Source: Clostridiales bacterium
Lineage (GTDB): Bacteria > Bacillota > Clostridia > Oscillospirales > Acutalibacteraceae
Assembly (NCBI GenBank): GCA_020860025.1
Contig: JAJBVC010000029.1
Coordinates: 1 to 23,486 of the forward strand
DNA length: 23,486 nt
Direction of reading: 5' to 3'
Of the stretch, positions 6,469-13,539 are shown piece by piece; positions within the stretch are counted from its first letter, which is position 1, and every line of letters starts with the position of its first letter. The translations under genes were made by a program, and so were the position numbers. Below the pieces are notes generated by a model, which was not told where the DNA came from, ran no database searches, and saw nothing but the letters and a program-made list of their open reading frames with translations.

Positions 6469-8667
6469 TTACAGGTGTAATACTCTTTCTTTTATTTCCT
6501 GTGTTCTGCCTTGATTCCAGAACTGTGTGCCTATATAACCGCAGGTACGGCGGGCGACATTCATTTTATCTTGGTCTTCATTTCCGCACTTAGGGCATCT
6601 CCAAATAAGTTTGCCGTCTTCGTTTTCGACAATCTGAATTTCACCGTCATATCCGCAGCACTGGCAGTAGTCGGACTTGGTATTAAGCTCGGCGTACATA
6701 ATATTATCGTAAATATATTTCATTACCTGAAGCACAGCCGGAATATTGTTTTGCATATTAGGAACTTCAACATATGAGATTGCGCCGCCGGGAGAAAGAG
6801 CCTGAAATTCAGATTCAAACTTGAGCTTTGTGAAAGCATCAATTTCTTCGGTAACGTGAACATGATAAGAATTTGTTATGTAGTTTTTATCTGTTACGCC
6901 CGGAATAATTCCAAATCTCTTTTGCAGACATTTTGCAAATTTATATGTTGTTGATTCAAGCGGAGTTCCGTAAATACTGTAGTCAATATTTTCTTCAGCC
7001 TTCCACTTCGCACAGGCATCATTCATATGCTGCATTACAGAAAGAGCAAACGGCTTGCCCTCGTCGGATGTGTGAGATTTGCCTGTCATATATTTTGTAC
7101 ATTCATAAAGTCCGGCATAGCCGAGAGAAATTGTTGAATATCCGTTAAACAAAAGCTTGTCGATTGTTTCGCCTTTCTTGAGCCTTGCAAGCGCTCCATG
7201 CTGCCAAAGAACAGGAGCAGCGTCGGATTTTGTACCCATAAGCCTTTCGTGACGGCAGATAAGCGCCCTGTGGCAAAGTTCAAGACGTTCGTCAAATATT
7301 TTCCAAAACTTGTTCATATCTCCGCCTGATGAGCAGGCAACATCAACAAGATTGATTGTTACAACACCCTGGTTAAATCTGCCGTAATATTTATGCTCGC
7401 CCGCAACATAGTTCTTTGCATTGGCAATATTACCTACATTATTGTCTGTAAAACGGTCAGGCGTTAAGAAAGAACGGCAGCCCATACACGTATATACATC
7501 GCCTTTGAGTTCTTTCATTACCTTTTCACTGATGTAATCGGGAACCATTCTTTTTGCAGTACATTTAGCCGCAAGAACAGTCAAATCCCAATAAGGAGAA
7601 TCCTCGGTGATATTATCATCCTCAAGTACATAAATAAGCTTCGGAAAAGCAGGCGTTACCCATACGCCGCTTTCATTTTTTGTGCCCTGAATTCTCTGTT
7701 TCAAAGTTTCCTCAATAATGAGTGCTAAGTCTTTTTTCTCCTGCTCGTTTTTAGCCTCGTTAAGATACATAAATACTGTAACAAACGGAGCCTGACCGTT
7801 AGTGGTAAGAAGTGTTACAACCTGATACTGAATTGTTTGAACACCCTTGCTTACCTCGTCACGCAAACGGCTTTCGGTGATTTTTGTAATCTTTTCTTCA
7901 GATAGTTCAACATCAAAGTCTTCAGATTCTTCAATAACCTGCCGGCGGATTTTTTCACGGCTGGTCTGAACAAACGGCGCAAGATGAGCAAGAGATATCG
8001 ACTGACCGCCGTACTGGCTTGAAGCAACCTGTGCAATAATTTGAGTTGCAATGTTGCAGGCGGTTGAAAATGAATGAGGTTTTTCAATCATCGTGTCGGA
8101 AATAACCGTTCCGTTTTGAAGCATATCTTCAAGATTAACAAGGTCGCAGTTATGCATATGCTGTGCAAAATAGTCTGCGTCGTGAAAATGAATCAAGCCC
8201 TGGTCGTGAGCGTCAACAATCTCCTGAGGCAAAAGAATTCTTTTGGTAATATCTTTTGAAACTTCGCCGGCCATATAGTCACGCTGAACAGAATTTACTG
8301 TAGGATTTTTGTTTGAATTTTCCTGCTTAACCTCTTCGTTATTACATTCTATCAAAGATAAAATCTGATTGTCGGTCGTGTTGGCCTTCCTTATAAGAGA
8401 ACGGTTGTAGCGGTATTTAACGTAAAGCTTTGCAACGTCAAACGCACCCTGAGCCATAATCTGATTTTCAACAATGTCCTGAATTTCCTCGACCGAAAGG
8501 GCACGGTTTGTCTTTGCCATTTTAAATTCAACGTACTCGGCAATTTCGTTTATCTGGCTTTGAGACAATTCTTCTTTTTTGCAGGCGGCGTTTGCTTTTG
8601 ATACGGCTTTGATAATTTTATTTATATCAAAATCTACTTCTGCGCCGTTCCTCTTGATGATTTTCAT
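6469..8667 (-). CDS. nrdD: Anaerobic (class III) ribonucleoside-triphosphate reductase, catalytic subunit
   Basis: Reduces ribonucleoside triphosphates to deoxyribonucleotides under anoxia using a glycyl radical. Residues 1 to about 90 form an ATP-cone (starting MKIIKRNGAEVDFD), the allosteric nucleotide-sensing domain. The body is the ten-stranded glycyl-radical barrel and includes TCMGCRSF. The zinc site near the C-terminus is CQCC plus CPKC (Cys668, Cys671, Cys691, Cys694). The radical loop is RRTCGYIG with Gly710. The 732-residue length is normal for the family. The start is supported by AGAGGAAA a few bases upstream. The gene stands alone: no nrdG activase lies beside it in the window, so the activase must be encoded elsewhere. 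A promoter and an NrdR-like palindrome precede it. Confidence 0.97.
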   Translation of the reverse strand: MKIIKRNGAEVDFDINKIIKAVSKANAACKKEELSQSQINEIAEYVEFKMAKTNRALSVEEIQDIVENQIMAQGAFDVAKLYVKYRYNRSLIRKANTTDNQILSLIECNNEEVKQENSNKNPTVNSVQRDYMAGEVSKDITKRILLPQEIVDAHDQGLIHFHDADYFAQHMHNCDLVNLEDMLQNGTVISDTMIEKPHSFSTACNIATQIIAQVASSQYGGQSISLAHLAPFVQTSREKIRRQVIEESEDFDVELSEEKITKITESRLRDEVSKGVQTIQYQVVTLLTTNGQAPFVTVFMYLNEAKNEQEKKDLALIIEETLKQRIQGTKNESGVWVTPAFPKLIYVLEDDNITEDSPYWDLTVLAAKCTAKRMVPDYISEKVMKELKGDVYTCMGCRSFLTPDRFTDNNVGNIANAKNYVAGEHKYYGRFNQGVVTINLVDVACSSGGDMNKFWKIFDERLELCHRALICRHERLMGTKSDAAPVLWQHGALARLKKGETIDKLLFNGYSTISLGYAGLYECTKYMTGKSHTSDEGKPFALSVMQHMNDACAKWKAEENIDYSIYGTPLESTTYKFAKCLQKRFGIIPGVTDKNYITNSYHVHVTEEIDAFTKLKFESEFQALSPGGAISYVEVPNMQNNIPAVLQVMKYIYDNIMYAELNTKSDYCQCCGYDGEIQIVENEDGKLIWRCPKCGNEDQDKMNVARRTCGYIGTQFWNQGRTQEIKERVLHL

Positions 8668-8759
8668 TCTTGTTTCCTCTTTCTTTTATCTCTTTTATCT
8701 CTCTTATTGTCTCTTTAAAAAATATTACAAATTGTTACACATTTCAAGCGACTGTTCAT

Positions 8760-8788
8760 ATAATACCAAATTATTAAAGCTGTGTCAA
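8760..8788 (-). promoter_or_regulatory. nrdD promoter
   Basis: On the minus strand TTGACA (8783-8788) and TATTAT (8760-8765) are separated by exactly 17 bases. The predicted leader to the nrdD ATG at 8667 is about 85 bases and is rich in AGAGATAAAAGA-type purine repeats ahead of the ribosome site. Confidence 0.8.
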
Positions 8789-8797
8789 TAGGAAAAA

Positions 8798-8813
8798 ACA
8801 CAAGATATTGTAT
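8798..8813. promoter_or_regulatory. NrdR-box-like palindrome
   Basis: ACACAAGATATTGTAT matches the published NrdR consensus ACACWATATATWGTGT at 14 of 16 positions. It lies 10 bases upstream of the nrdD -35 element, where NrdR control of a ribonucleotide reductase gene is expected. NrdR normally uses two boxes; the only candidate partner is a weak ATATAT-centred site about 40 bases further upstream (8843-8848). Confidence 0.55.
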
Positions 8814-8859
8814 TTTTAGACCGCAAAAAGCTCAAAAAATGCATATATGTAGATAAATA

Positions 8860-8937
8860 GAATTTTGTCTGTTTCACAAAAATAAGTAAGAATACTTGCA
8901 AAATCGGGAATTAAAAAGTTACAAAATTCTGTGAAAC
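8860..8937. repeat. Two interlocking inverted repeats in the nrdD/glycerophosphotransferase intergenic region
   Basis: GAATTTTGT (8860-8868) is inverted as ACAAAATTC (8921-8929), and GTTTCACA (8871-8878) is inverted as TGTGAAAC (8930-8937). The order A-B-A'-B' means the two pairings cross, unlike a simple hairpin. It lies between divergent promoters in an otherwise gene-free stretch (8668-9112). It may be a pair of operator half-sites, a pseudoknot-like RNA, or a rearranged repeat. Confidence 0.45.
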
Positions 8938-9040
8938 ACTTAAGTTTTTAAAGCGAAAAAATTTAAAAATTTTTTTAAAATTACAGATTTTTACACGTCG
9001 GCAGACTGATATTGTAACTTTATTTGGAAATAATTATTGG

Positions 9041-9069
9041 TTGACGATAACGCAATAATAACGTATAAT
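9041..9069 (+). promoter_or_regulatory. Promoter of the glycerophosphotransferase gene
   Basis: TTGACG (9041-9046) and TATAAT (9064-9069) are separated by 17 bases. Transcription should start near 9076, leaving a leader of about 37 bases before the TTG start at 9113. It excludes a start at the TTG at 9080, which would have almost no leader. Confidence 0.8.
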
Positions 9070-9112
9070 ATCAGTATAATTGTCGAAGAAATGCGGAGGA
9101 GGGGAAATACTG

Positions 9113-10471
9113 TTGAACGATACCGGTGAATTGCTTGATAAGAGCAAGCTTTTTGATAAAAGCAATATAGAAGAACTTTATGCGCCGAAAAAACGCAATG
9201 TTGCAAAAAATGTTTACAGAAGAGTGCGAAAATATGCGGTTCGTGTTGCGAAAAAGCAGGATACTTTTCGTAAAGAAATGCGTAAAATACTGCTTGAATA
9301 CAGAAAAAACGAATATGAAAAATTTAAGCAGCAGGTAAAGACAAATCCTAAGGTTATTCTTTTTTCCGCCTTTGACGGAAGAAGCTACGGCGACAGTCCG
9401 AGAGCCATATATGAATATATGCTTAATGACGAACGGTTTGAGGATTATACGTTTGTATGGGCTTTTCGCAAGCCTAAAGAATTTACTTTTGTAATTGATA
9501 ATCCGAATACGTATATTGTTCCCGTTAAATCAAATGAATACAGATATGCCTGCGCTTTGGCAAAATACTGGATATATAATTACAGAATTGCAGATCATAT
9601 TTATCCTAAAGAGGATCAAGTTTATATTCAGCTTTGGCACGGAACTCCGCTTAAGCGACTTGGCTATGATATAAAAATTTCCGACAATGCAATGAATTCA
9701 AAGTCGGAGATAAGAGATAAATATAAGGTTGACGCACAAAAATTTAAGTATATACTTGCTCCGTCACGTTTTGCCGGAGAAAAGTTTATTTCCGCCTGGA
9801 ATCTTGAAGCTGTCGGAAGGACGGACGCTGTTTTGGAGCTTGGCTATCCGAGAAATGATTTTCTCATAAATTATACGCAGGCGGACGTTAAGGCTATAAA
9901 GGAAAAGCTTAATCTGCCCGACGGAAAAAAGTATATTCTTTATGCACCTACTTGGCGTGATAATCAGCACAAGGCAGGAGTAGGATATGTTTATGAGACA
10001 GAGGTCGATTTTGACAAGCTGCGTGACGCTTTAAGCGATGAATATATTATTTTGTTCAGGGCTCATTATCTTGTTGCAAATTCATTTGATTTTGAAAAGT
10101 ATAAGGGCTTTGTTTACGATGTGTCGTCGGTTAATGACGTCAATCATCTTTACGTAATCTCCGATCTCCTTGTAACGGATTATTCGTCAGTGTTTTTTGA
10201 CTATGCCAATTTAAAAAGGCCGGAAATTTTTTATATGTACGATTTAGATACTTACGGCAATGAGATTCGTGGATTTTATATTGACCTTGACGAACTGCCG
10301 GGGCCTATCGTAAAAACCGCCGACGAACTTATTAACGCTGTAAAAAATGCGGATAATGATAAAAATAATTACAGTCAAAAGTATGAACGCTTTAATAAAA
10401 AGTTCAATTATCTTGACGACGGCAATGCGTCGAAAAGAGTTGTTGAGACTATTATAGAGGAACTTAGATAA
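9113..10471 (+). CDS. CDP-glycerol (or CDP-polyol) glycerophosphotransferase, TagB/TagF family
   Basis: Predicted membrane-associated enzyme transferring a polyol-phosphate from its CDP derivative onto a wall or capsular teichoic-type polymer. The start is taken as TTG at 9113 (452 residues) because GGAGGAGGGG (9095-9104) lies 8 bases upstream; an earlier TTG at 9080 has no ribosome site. A basic, helical N-terminus (about 20-75) may contact membrane phospholipids. The transferase domain has His176 in HGTPLK, YAPTWRD, His318 in RAHY, and TDYSS (Thr355-Ser359), all characteristic of the family. There is no extra glycosyltransferase domain. It stands alone between its own promoter and a terminator, so the polymer made is not indicated by neighbours. 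Confidence 0.85.
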   Translation: MNDTGELLDKSKLFDKSNIEELYAPKKRNVAKNVYRRVRKYAVRVAKKQDTFRKEMRKILLEYRKNEYEKFKQQVKTNPKVILFSAFDGRSYGDSPRAIYEYMLNDERFEDYTFVWAFRKPKEFTFVIDNPNTYIVPVKSNEYRYACALAKYWIYNYRIADHIYPKEDQVYIQLWHGTPLKRLGYDIKISDNAMNSKSEIRDKYKVDAQKFKYILAPSRFAGEKFISAWNLEAVGRTDAVLELGYPRNDFLINYTQADVKAIKEKLNLPDGKKYILYAPTWRDNQHKAGVGYVYETEVDFDKLRDALSDEYIILFRAHYLVANSFDFEKYKGFVYDVSSVNDVNHLYVISDLLVTDYSSVFFDYANLKRPEIFYMYDLDTYGNEIRGFYIDLDELPGPIVKTADELINAVKNADNDKNNYSQKYERFNKKFNYLDDGNASKRVVETIIEELR

Positions 10472-10484
10472 AAACTTAGATAAA
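10461..10484 (+). repeat. 12-bp tandem duplication at the gene's 3' end
   Basis: AACTTAGATAAA occurs twice in direct succession (10461-10472 and 10473-10484). The first copy contains the stop codon of the glycerophosphotransferase gene. It looks like a recent replication-slippage duplication with no effect on the protein. Confidence 0.6.
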
Positions 10485-10495
10485 ATGAATAAAAC

Positions 10496-10537
10496 AAAAA
10501 AAGCACTGCGGATATAAAGTTCACAGTGCCTTTTATT
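10496..10537. terminator. Bidirectional terminator between convergent genes
   Basis: GCACTG (10503-10508) pairs with CAGTGC (10524-10529), and flanking A- and T-runs extend the stem past one A-C mismatch. On the plus strand CTTTTATT follows; on the minus strand a seven-T run follows. It can end both the glycerophosphotransferase transcript and the leftward alcohol dehydrogenase unit. Confidence 0.75.
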
Positions 10538-10715
10538 ATATTTGCTTGCGGACTATATCGTATTCACTGCCGTCGGGGCGAAAATATCTGCACGTTTTAT
10601 TTTGTTCGCTGATAAGCCTTACATATTCATCCTCATCAAGAACAAGAGCGCAAAAGTTCTCGTCTGTTTCTTCGTCATATGAATTATACCAGCATTTTTC
10701 ACAAAGATTATCCAT
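10536..10715 (-). CDS. Small four-Cys acidic protein (DUF6472-like)
   Basis: A 59-residue protein starting MDNLCEKCWYNSYDEETDEN and ending IVRKQI. It has a CxxC pair near the N-terminus (Cys5, Cys8) plus Cys22 and Cys42, spaced like a small zinc ribbon or redox site, and an acidic LDEDEYVRL centre. The CEKC...C...C-R-Y-F-R...Y-IVRKQ layout resembles the small DUF6472 proteins common in clostridia; function is unknown. It starts 22 bases after the alcohol dehydrogenase stop with GGAAAG upstream, so the two are probably co-transcribed. The bidirectional terminator overlaps its stop codon. Confidence 0.75.
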   Translation of the reverse strand: MDNLCEKCWYNSYDEETDENFCALVLDEDEYVRLISEQNKTCRYFRPDGSEYDIVRKQI

Positions 10716-10737
10716 ATTTACTGTCTTTCCAAGCGTG

Positions 10738-11868
10738 TTATTTTAATGAGAGATACATTTCTTTAATATTTTCTTTTGTAAGCGGGATTGGATTTCTTGT
10801 CATAAGCATAGACATACTTTTTTCGGTCAGCTCGTCAATCTGCTCATCGGTAGTACAGCCGATTTGAGAAAGAGAGCATACCATACCCATACGCTTTTTC
10901 ATAGCAGTGATTTCGTCAGCCATCGCAAACGGCGAATCAAAACCGCAGTCCTTTGCAAGAGCCGTAATTCTTCCGTCATCGTCTGCATACTCGGCATTGA
11001 ATTTTAAGAAATAATCAAGTGTAAAAGCGCACGCTTCACCGTGGGGAACACCGTAAATATTGGTAAGCGGAAACGAGCAGGCGTGAGAGCCTGTTGTTCT
11101 TGGGTGACTGAAAGCAACGCCGGCAACGATTGAAGCCTCAGCCATTTTTTCTCTCGCCTTTAAATCAGACGGATTGTTATACGCTTTTTCAAGCCATTCA
11201 AAAACAAGCCGTGCGCTGTATATTGAGCAGGCTGTGCATATAGGCTGGTGAATTGTCGCCCAGTAGCTTTCAATTGCGTGAGAGAGAACGTCAAGACCTG
11301 TTGACGCTGTAATTTTAGGCGGTACGGTAAGAGTAAGCTCCGGGTCGATTACAGCGATTTTAGGATACATTGCAGGGTCGTTCATAGGACTTTTAATATT
11401 TCTTTCAACGTCGGTTAAAACAGCGATATTCGTAACTTCAGACGCCGTTCCCGATGTGGTTGTAACGGCAATCATAGGTATAGTCTCGCTTGCATTTATC
11501 GCTTTGCCCAGACTGTGATATGAGCGTATTTTATCATTACCCTTTGCTATAGCGCACGCAGCTTTGCAGCAGTCCATAGGAGAGCCGCCGCCGAGAGCAA
11601 CGGCAAAATCCGCACTGATTTCTCTGATTAAATCAACGCAGTCGTCAACATTGCTTGTAGTAGGATTTGGGCGGACGTCGCTGAAAACGGCTTTGATTTT
11701 TCCGCCGCTCAGTTTTACAAATTCATCTGCGAGAGAGTTTTTGGCAAAACTTTTTGAGCATACAAGAACACCTTTTGTTCCGCCGATTTCATCAATATAT
11801 TTACTAAGGTCATTTCTTTTTTTGTTTCCGAAAATAAGCTTGACGGGAAGATTAAATTCCCATTCCAT
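10738..11868 (-). CDS. Iron-containing alcohol dehydrogenase
   Basis: A cytosolic Fe-dependent group III alcohol dehydrogenase, interconverting alcohols and aldehydes or ketones with NAD(P)H; in fermenters this usually regenerates NAD+. GGGSPMD at 93-99 binds the dinucleotide, and TTTSGTASEVT (136-146) is typical of the family. All four expected metal ligands are present: Asp193 and His197 in GLDVLSH, His262 in GSHA and His276 in VPHGEA. The length of 376 is usual. GGAGATG upstream supports the ATG at 11868. It leads a leftward two-gene unit with the small Cys protein. The physiological substrate (butanol, 1,2-propanediol, lactaldehyde or other) is not evident. Confidence 0.92.
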   Translation of the reverse strand: MEWEFNLPVKLIFGNKKRNDLSKYIDEIGGTKGVLVCSKSFAKNSLADEFVKLSGGKIKAVFSDVRPNPTTSNVDDCVDLIREISADFAVALGGGSPMDCCKAACAIAKGNDKIRSYHSLGKAINASETIPMIAVTTTSGTASEVTNIAVLTDVERNIKSPMNDPAMYPKIAVIDPELTLTVPPKITASTGLDVLSHAIESYWATIHQPICTACSIYSARLVFEWLEKAYNNPSDLKAREKMAEASIVAGVAFSHPRTTGSHACSFPLTNIYGVPHGEACAFTLDYFLKFNAEYADDDGRITALAKDCGFDSPFAMADEITAMKKRMGMVCSLSQIGCTTDEQIDELTEKSMSMLMTRNPIPLTKENIKEMYLSLK

Positions 11869-11898
11869 AAAATCATCTCCAAATGTAATTTTTATAAT

Positions 11899-11926
11899 AT
11901 AATATGTATAATATCACATTTGTCAA
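11899..11926 (-). promoter_or_regulatory. Alcohol dehydrogenase promoter
   Basis: On the minus strand TTGACA (11921-11926) and TATTAT (11899-11904) lie 16 bases apart, about 30 bases upstream of the start codon at 11868. The leader is short and very AT-rich. Confidence 0.65.
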
Positions 11927-12031
11927 AAACAATCAACAAATTGACTTAAAAGCCGCTAAAATAAAGGAATGCAACCAACGGTTGACATAAAAATTCTCTT
12001 TGTAAAGTCCGCTTTATAGAAAAACTACGGA

Positions 12032-12085
12032 AGATTTTGTAAAATCTGAGCAACAAGAAAGGAAATGTAAACCACAATTTCCTTT
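12032..12085 (+). other. Two leader hairpins upstream of the E2-like gene
   Basis: AGATTTT-GT-AAAATCT (12032-12047) is a perfect palindrome, and AAAGGAAAT (12058-12066) pairs with ATTTCCTTT (12077-12085). Both lie in the 130 bases before the ATG at 12117, downstream of a TTGACA at 11982-11987 that lacks a convincing -10. They could be an operator and an attenuator; no known regulatory RNA family was recognised. Confidence 0.4.
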
Positions 12086-12116
12086 AGAAAATAAAACAGT
12101 TTACAGGAGAAAATTT

Positions 12117-13022
12117 ATGACAGTGACAAACACACAGCATTTTAAAATTGCAAGAAAAATTGTATCAAATATGACGTCTGAAAGTTGGGAGACTATACCT
12201 CATGCGGTTATTTCTTATGAGCCGGAGGTAACCGAATTTTTAAATGTTATGAAAGAAATAAATGAAAACTCGACAAAACAGACGAAGCTTACTCTTAATA
12301 CAATTATGTTAAGAGTGATTGTCGAAGGGCTGAAAGCGTGCCCGATTTTAAATTCGCATATTAAATTTAACCGAAAGCTTGTAAGAGGCGAGGTTAAAAC
12401 ATTCGAGGAAATTCACATTTCTATGCCAATGGTTCTTAAAACAGGGGAAATGATGACCATAAATATGCACGATATGCAAAACAAGACAATCAGTCAGATG
12501 CGTGACGCAATAGCCGACAGCGCACGCCGAGCAAACAATTCCGATTTAAACGAGGTGATGTTTGAGGTATCTCTTGATAATACACTGACAGGATTAAAGC
12601 AAGGCAAAATCGCTCAAACAATTTGCAGGCTGATAGGTTCAAAAACAGGCAAGCACAAAGTAAAAACACTTAAAGGTAAAGAAAAAAAGGAATATTATTC
12701 AATTCCGACAACAGACCGTCTTACAAAGCACGATATTGAGCAGGGAACAATTACCGTTTCAAACCTTGGTTCCGTTTGCCGAAATTGGAACGGAATTTGT
12801 ACAATTTTGGAAATAATACCTCCTCAAGTTTGTGCAATTGCAATAGGCGCAACGCAGCTTGTCCCTATTGCCGAAAAAGACGGAACAGTCCGCACGGGAT
12901 ATAAATTACCGCTGACTGTAGCGTTTGACCACAGAGCGCTTGATATGGGCGATGTTGCTCCGTTTATTAACAGGCTTAATGAAATTTTTGCCAATCCTCA
13001 AATTATTAAAGAGTGGGTATAA
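12117..13022 (+). CDS. Stand-alone 2-oxoacid dehydrogenase E2-type acyltransferase domain protein
   Basis: The protein is a 301-residue CAT-like acyltransferase fold of the E2 type. It has no N-terminal lipoyl or E1/E3-binding domain. The core signatures are ITVSNLG near 215-221 and FDHRALDMGD, where His272 and Asp276 correspond to the catalytic His and Asp of HxxxDG, but the Gly is replaced by Met277. A basic, Lys-rich stretch at about 175-200 looks like an insertion. With no E1 or E3 genes nearby it is unlikely to be part of a classical pyruvate dehydrogenase complex; it may be a free acyltransferase acting on CoA thioesters. AGGAG sits just upstream of the ATG. The terminator overlaps its 3' end. 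Confidence 0.75.
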   Translation: MTVTNTQHFKIARKIVSNMTSESWETIPHAVISYEPEVTEFLNVMKEINENSTKQTKLTLNTIMLRVIVEGLKACPILNSHIKFNRKLVRGEVKTFEEIHISMPMVLKTGEMMTINMHDMQNKTISQMRDAIADSARRANNSDLNEVMFEVSLDNTLTGLKQGKIAQTICRLIGSKTGKHKVKTLKGKEKKEYYSIPTTDRLTKHDIEQGTITVSNLGSVCRNWNGICTILEIIPPQVCAIAIGATQLVPIAEKDGTVRTGYKLPLTVAFDHRALDMGDVAPFINRLNEIFANPQIIKEWV

Positions 13023-13052
13023 AACTTTGTACAGACAAACGCTCTTTTTTTT
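13008..13052 (+). terminator. Terminator of the E2-like gene
   Basis: AAAGAGTG (13008-13015) pairs with CGCTCTTT (13040-13047, one G-U pair), followed by a run of T to 13052. The 5' arm lies inside the last codons of the gene. Confidence 0.6.
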
Positions 13053-13180
13053 GTAAAAGCGATCAATTATTTATATCTTTCTCTTTTTAATCCTACGTTA
13101 TTTAATATCTATATATCTTAAGTATATCTGACTAAGAGAGATAGAGAGATATTTTTATTTACTTTTATTTCTTTTTTTAC

Positions 13181-13230
13181 TTTTCTTTACTTTTCTTTAC
13201 TTTTCTTTACTTTTCTTTACTTTTCTTTAC
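13181..13230 (+). repeat. Five perfect TTTTCTTTAC tandem repeats in a pyrimidine tract
   Basis: The 10-base unit TTTTCTTTAC is repeated five times without a change, flanked by decayed units (13156-13180 and 13231-13254) built from TTTAC/TTTATT words. The plus strand has almost no G from 13151 to 13254. The gene-free stretch 13023-13334 otherwise contains only a short AGAGATAGAGAGATA purine patch (13136-13151) and the hairpin at 13290-13323. The tract could vary in copy number and alter spacing upstream of the small peptide gene. Confidence 0.9.
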
Positions 13231-13289
13231 TTTACTTTTATTTACTTTACTTTATGAACACAATGAAACATTATGTAACAGAATGTATA

Positions 13290-13323
13290 CATATGAGCTG
13301 AGCGATAATGCTCAGCGCATATG
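13290..13323 (+). promoter_or_regulatory. Leader hairpin abutting the small peptide ribosome site
   Basis: CATATG (13290-13295) pairs with CATATG (13318-13323), then after one A/G mismatch GCTGAGC (13297-13303) pairs with GCTCAGC (13310-13316) around GATAAT. Its last base is the first base of the GAGGTG ribosome site (13323-13328) of the 39-residue peptide gene, so folding could influence translation or protect the RNA 5' end. Confidence 0.6.
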
Positions 13324-13334
13324 AGGTGTGAGAA

Positions 13335-13454
13335 GTGAAAGAAAAATATTTTAAACCCGAAACAAATATTGATGAGTTTAAAACTGTTGATATTATATCA
13401 ACAAGCGATTATAACGATTTGCAGGACGACGATAATCCTATTCCTTGGGGATAA
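13335..13454 (+). CDS. 39-residue acidic peptide of the YxxPxxxxxxF...DIIxTS type
   Basis: GTG start with GAGGTG six bases upstream. The peptide begins VKEKYFKPETNIDEF, continues TVDIISTSDYND and ends DDDNPIPWG. A Lys/Tyr/Pro-containing N-terminus, a central D-I-I-S-T-S motif and an acidic C-terminus with Pro-Trp-Gly recur in small uncharacterised peptides of gut Firmicutes. There is no signal peptide, and no maturase, transporter or kinase lies beside it, so a modified-peptide precursor role is only a possibility. It is followed by the hpt promoter and preceded by a hairpin and tandem repeat, so it appears to be an independent unit. No promoter was clearly seen. Confidence 0.7.
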   Translation: MKEKYFKPETNIDEFKTVDIISTSDYNDLQDDDNPIPWG

Positions 13455-13472
13455 ACAAATAATAAAAATTTC

Positions 13473-13501
13473 TTTACAAGTAACCTCTACGGTGCTATAA
13501 T
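13473..13501 (+). promoter_or_regulatory. hpt promoter
   Basis: TTTACA (13473-13478) and TATAAT (13496-13501) are separated by 17 bases. The leader to the ATG at 13540 is about 30 bases and contains GGGGAG. No terminator or strong promoter was found between hpt and the cobalamin riboswitch, so this promoter may also feed the riboswitch operon. Confidence 0.8.
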
Positions 13502-13539
13502 CTCATTGTGATTTTGAGATTTCAGCAGGGGAGATTGCT

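Noticed and set aside
12117..13022. Chloramphenicol acetyltransferase
   Set aside because: The fold is related, but ITVSNLG and the FDHRALD context match E2 acyltransferases better.
13181..13230. CRISPR-like array
   Set aside because: The 10-base units are contiguous with no spacers, and there are no cas genes; it is a simple tandem repeat.
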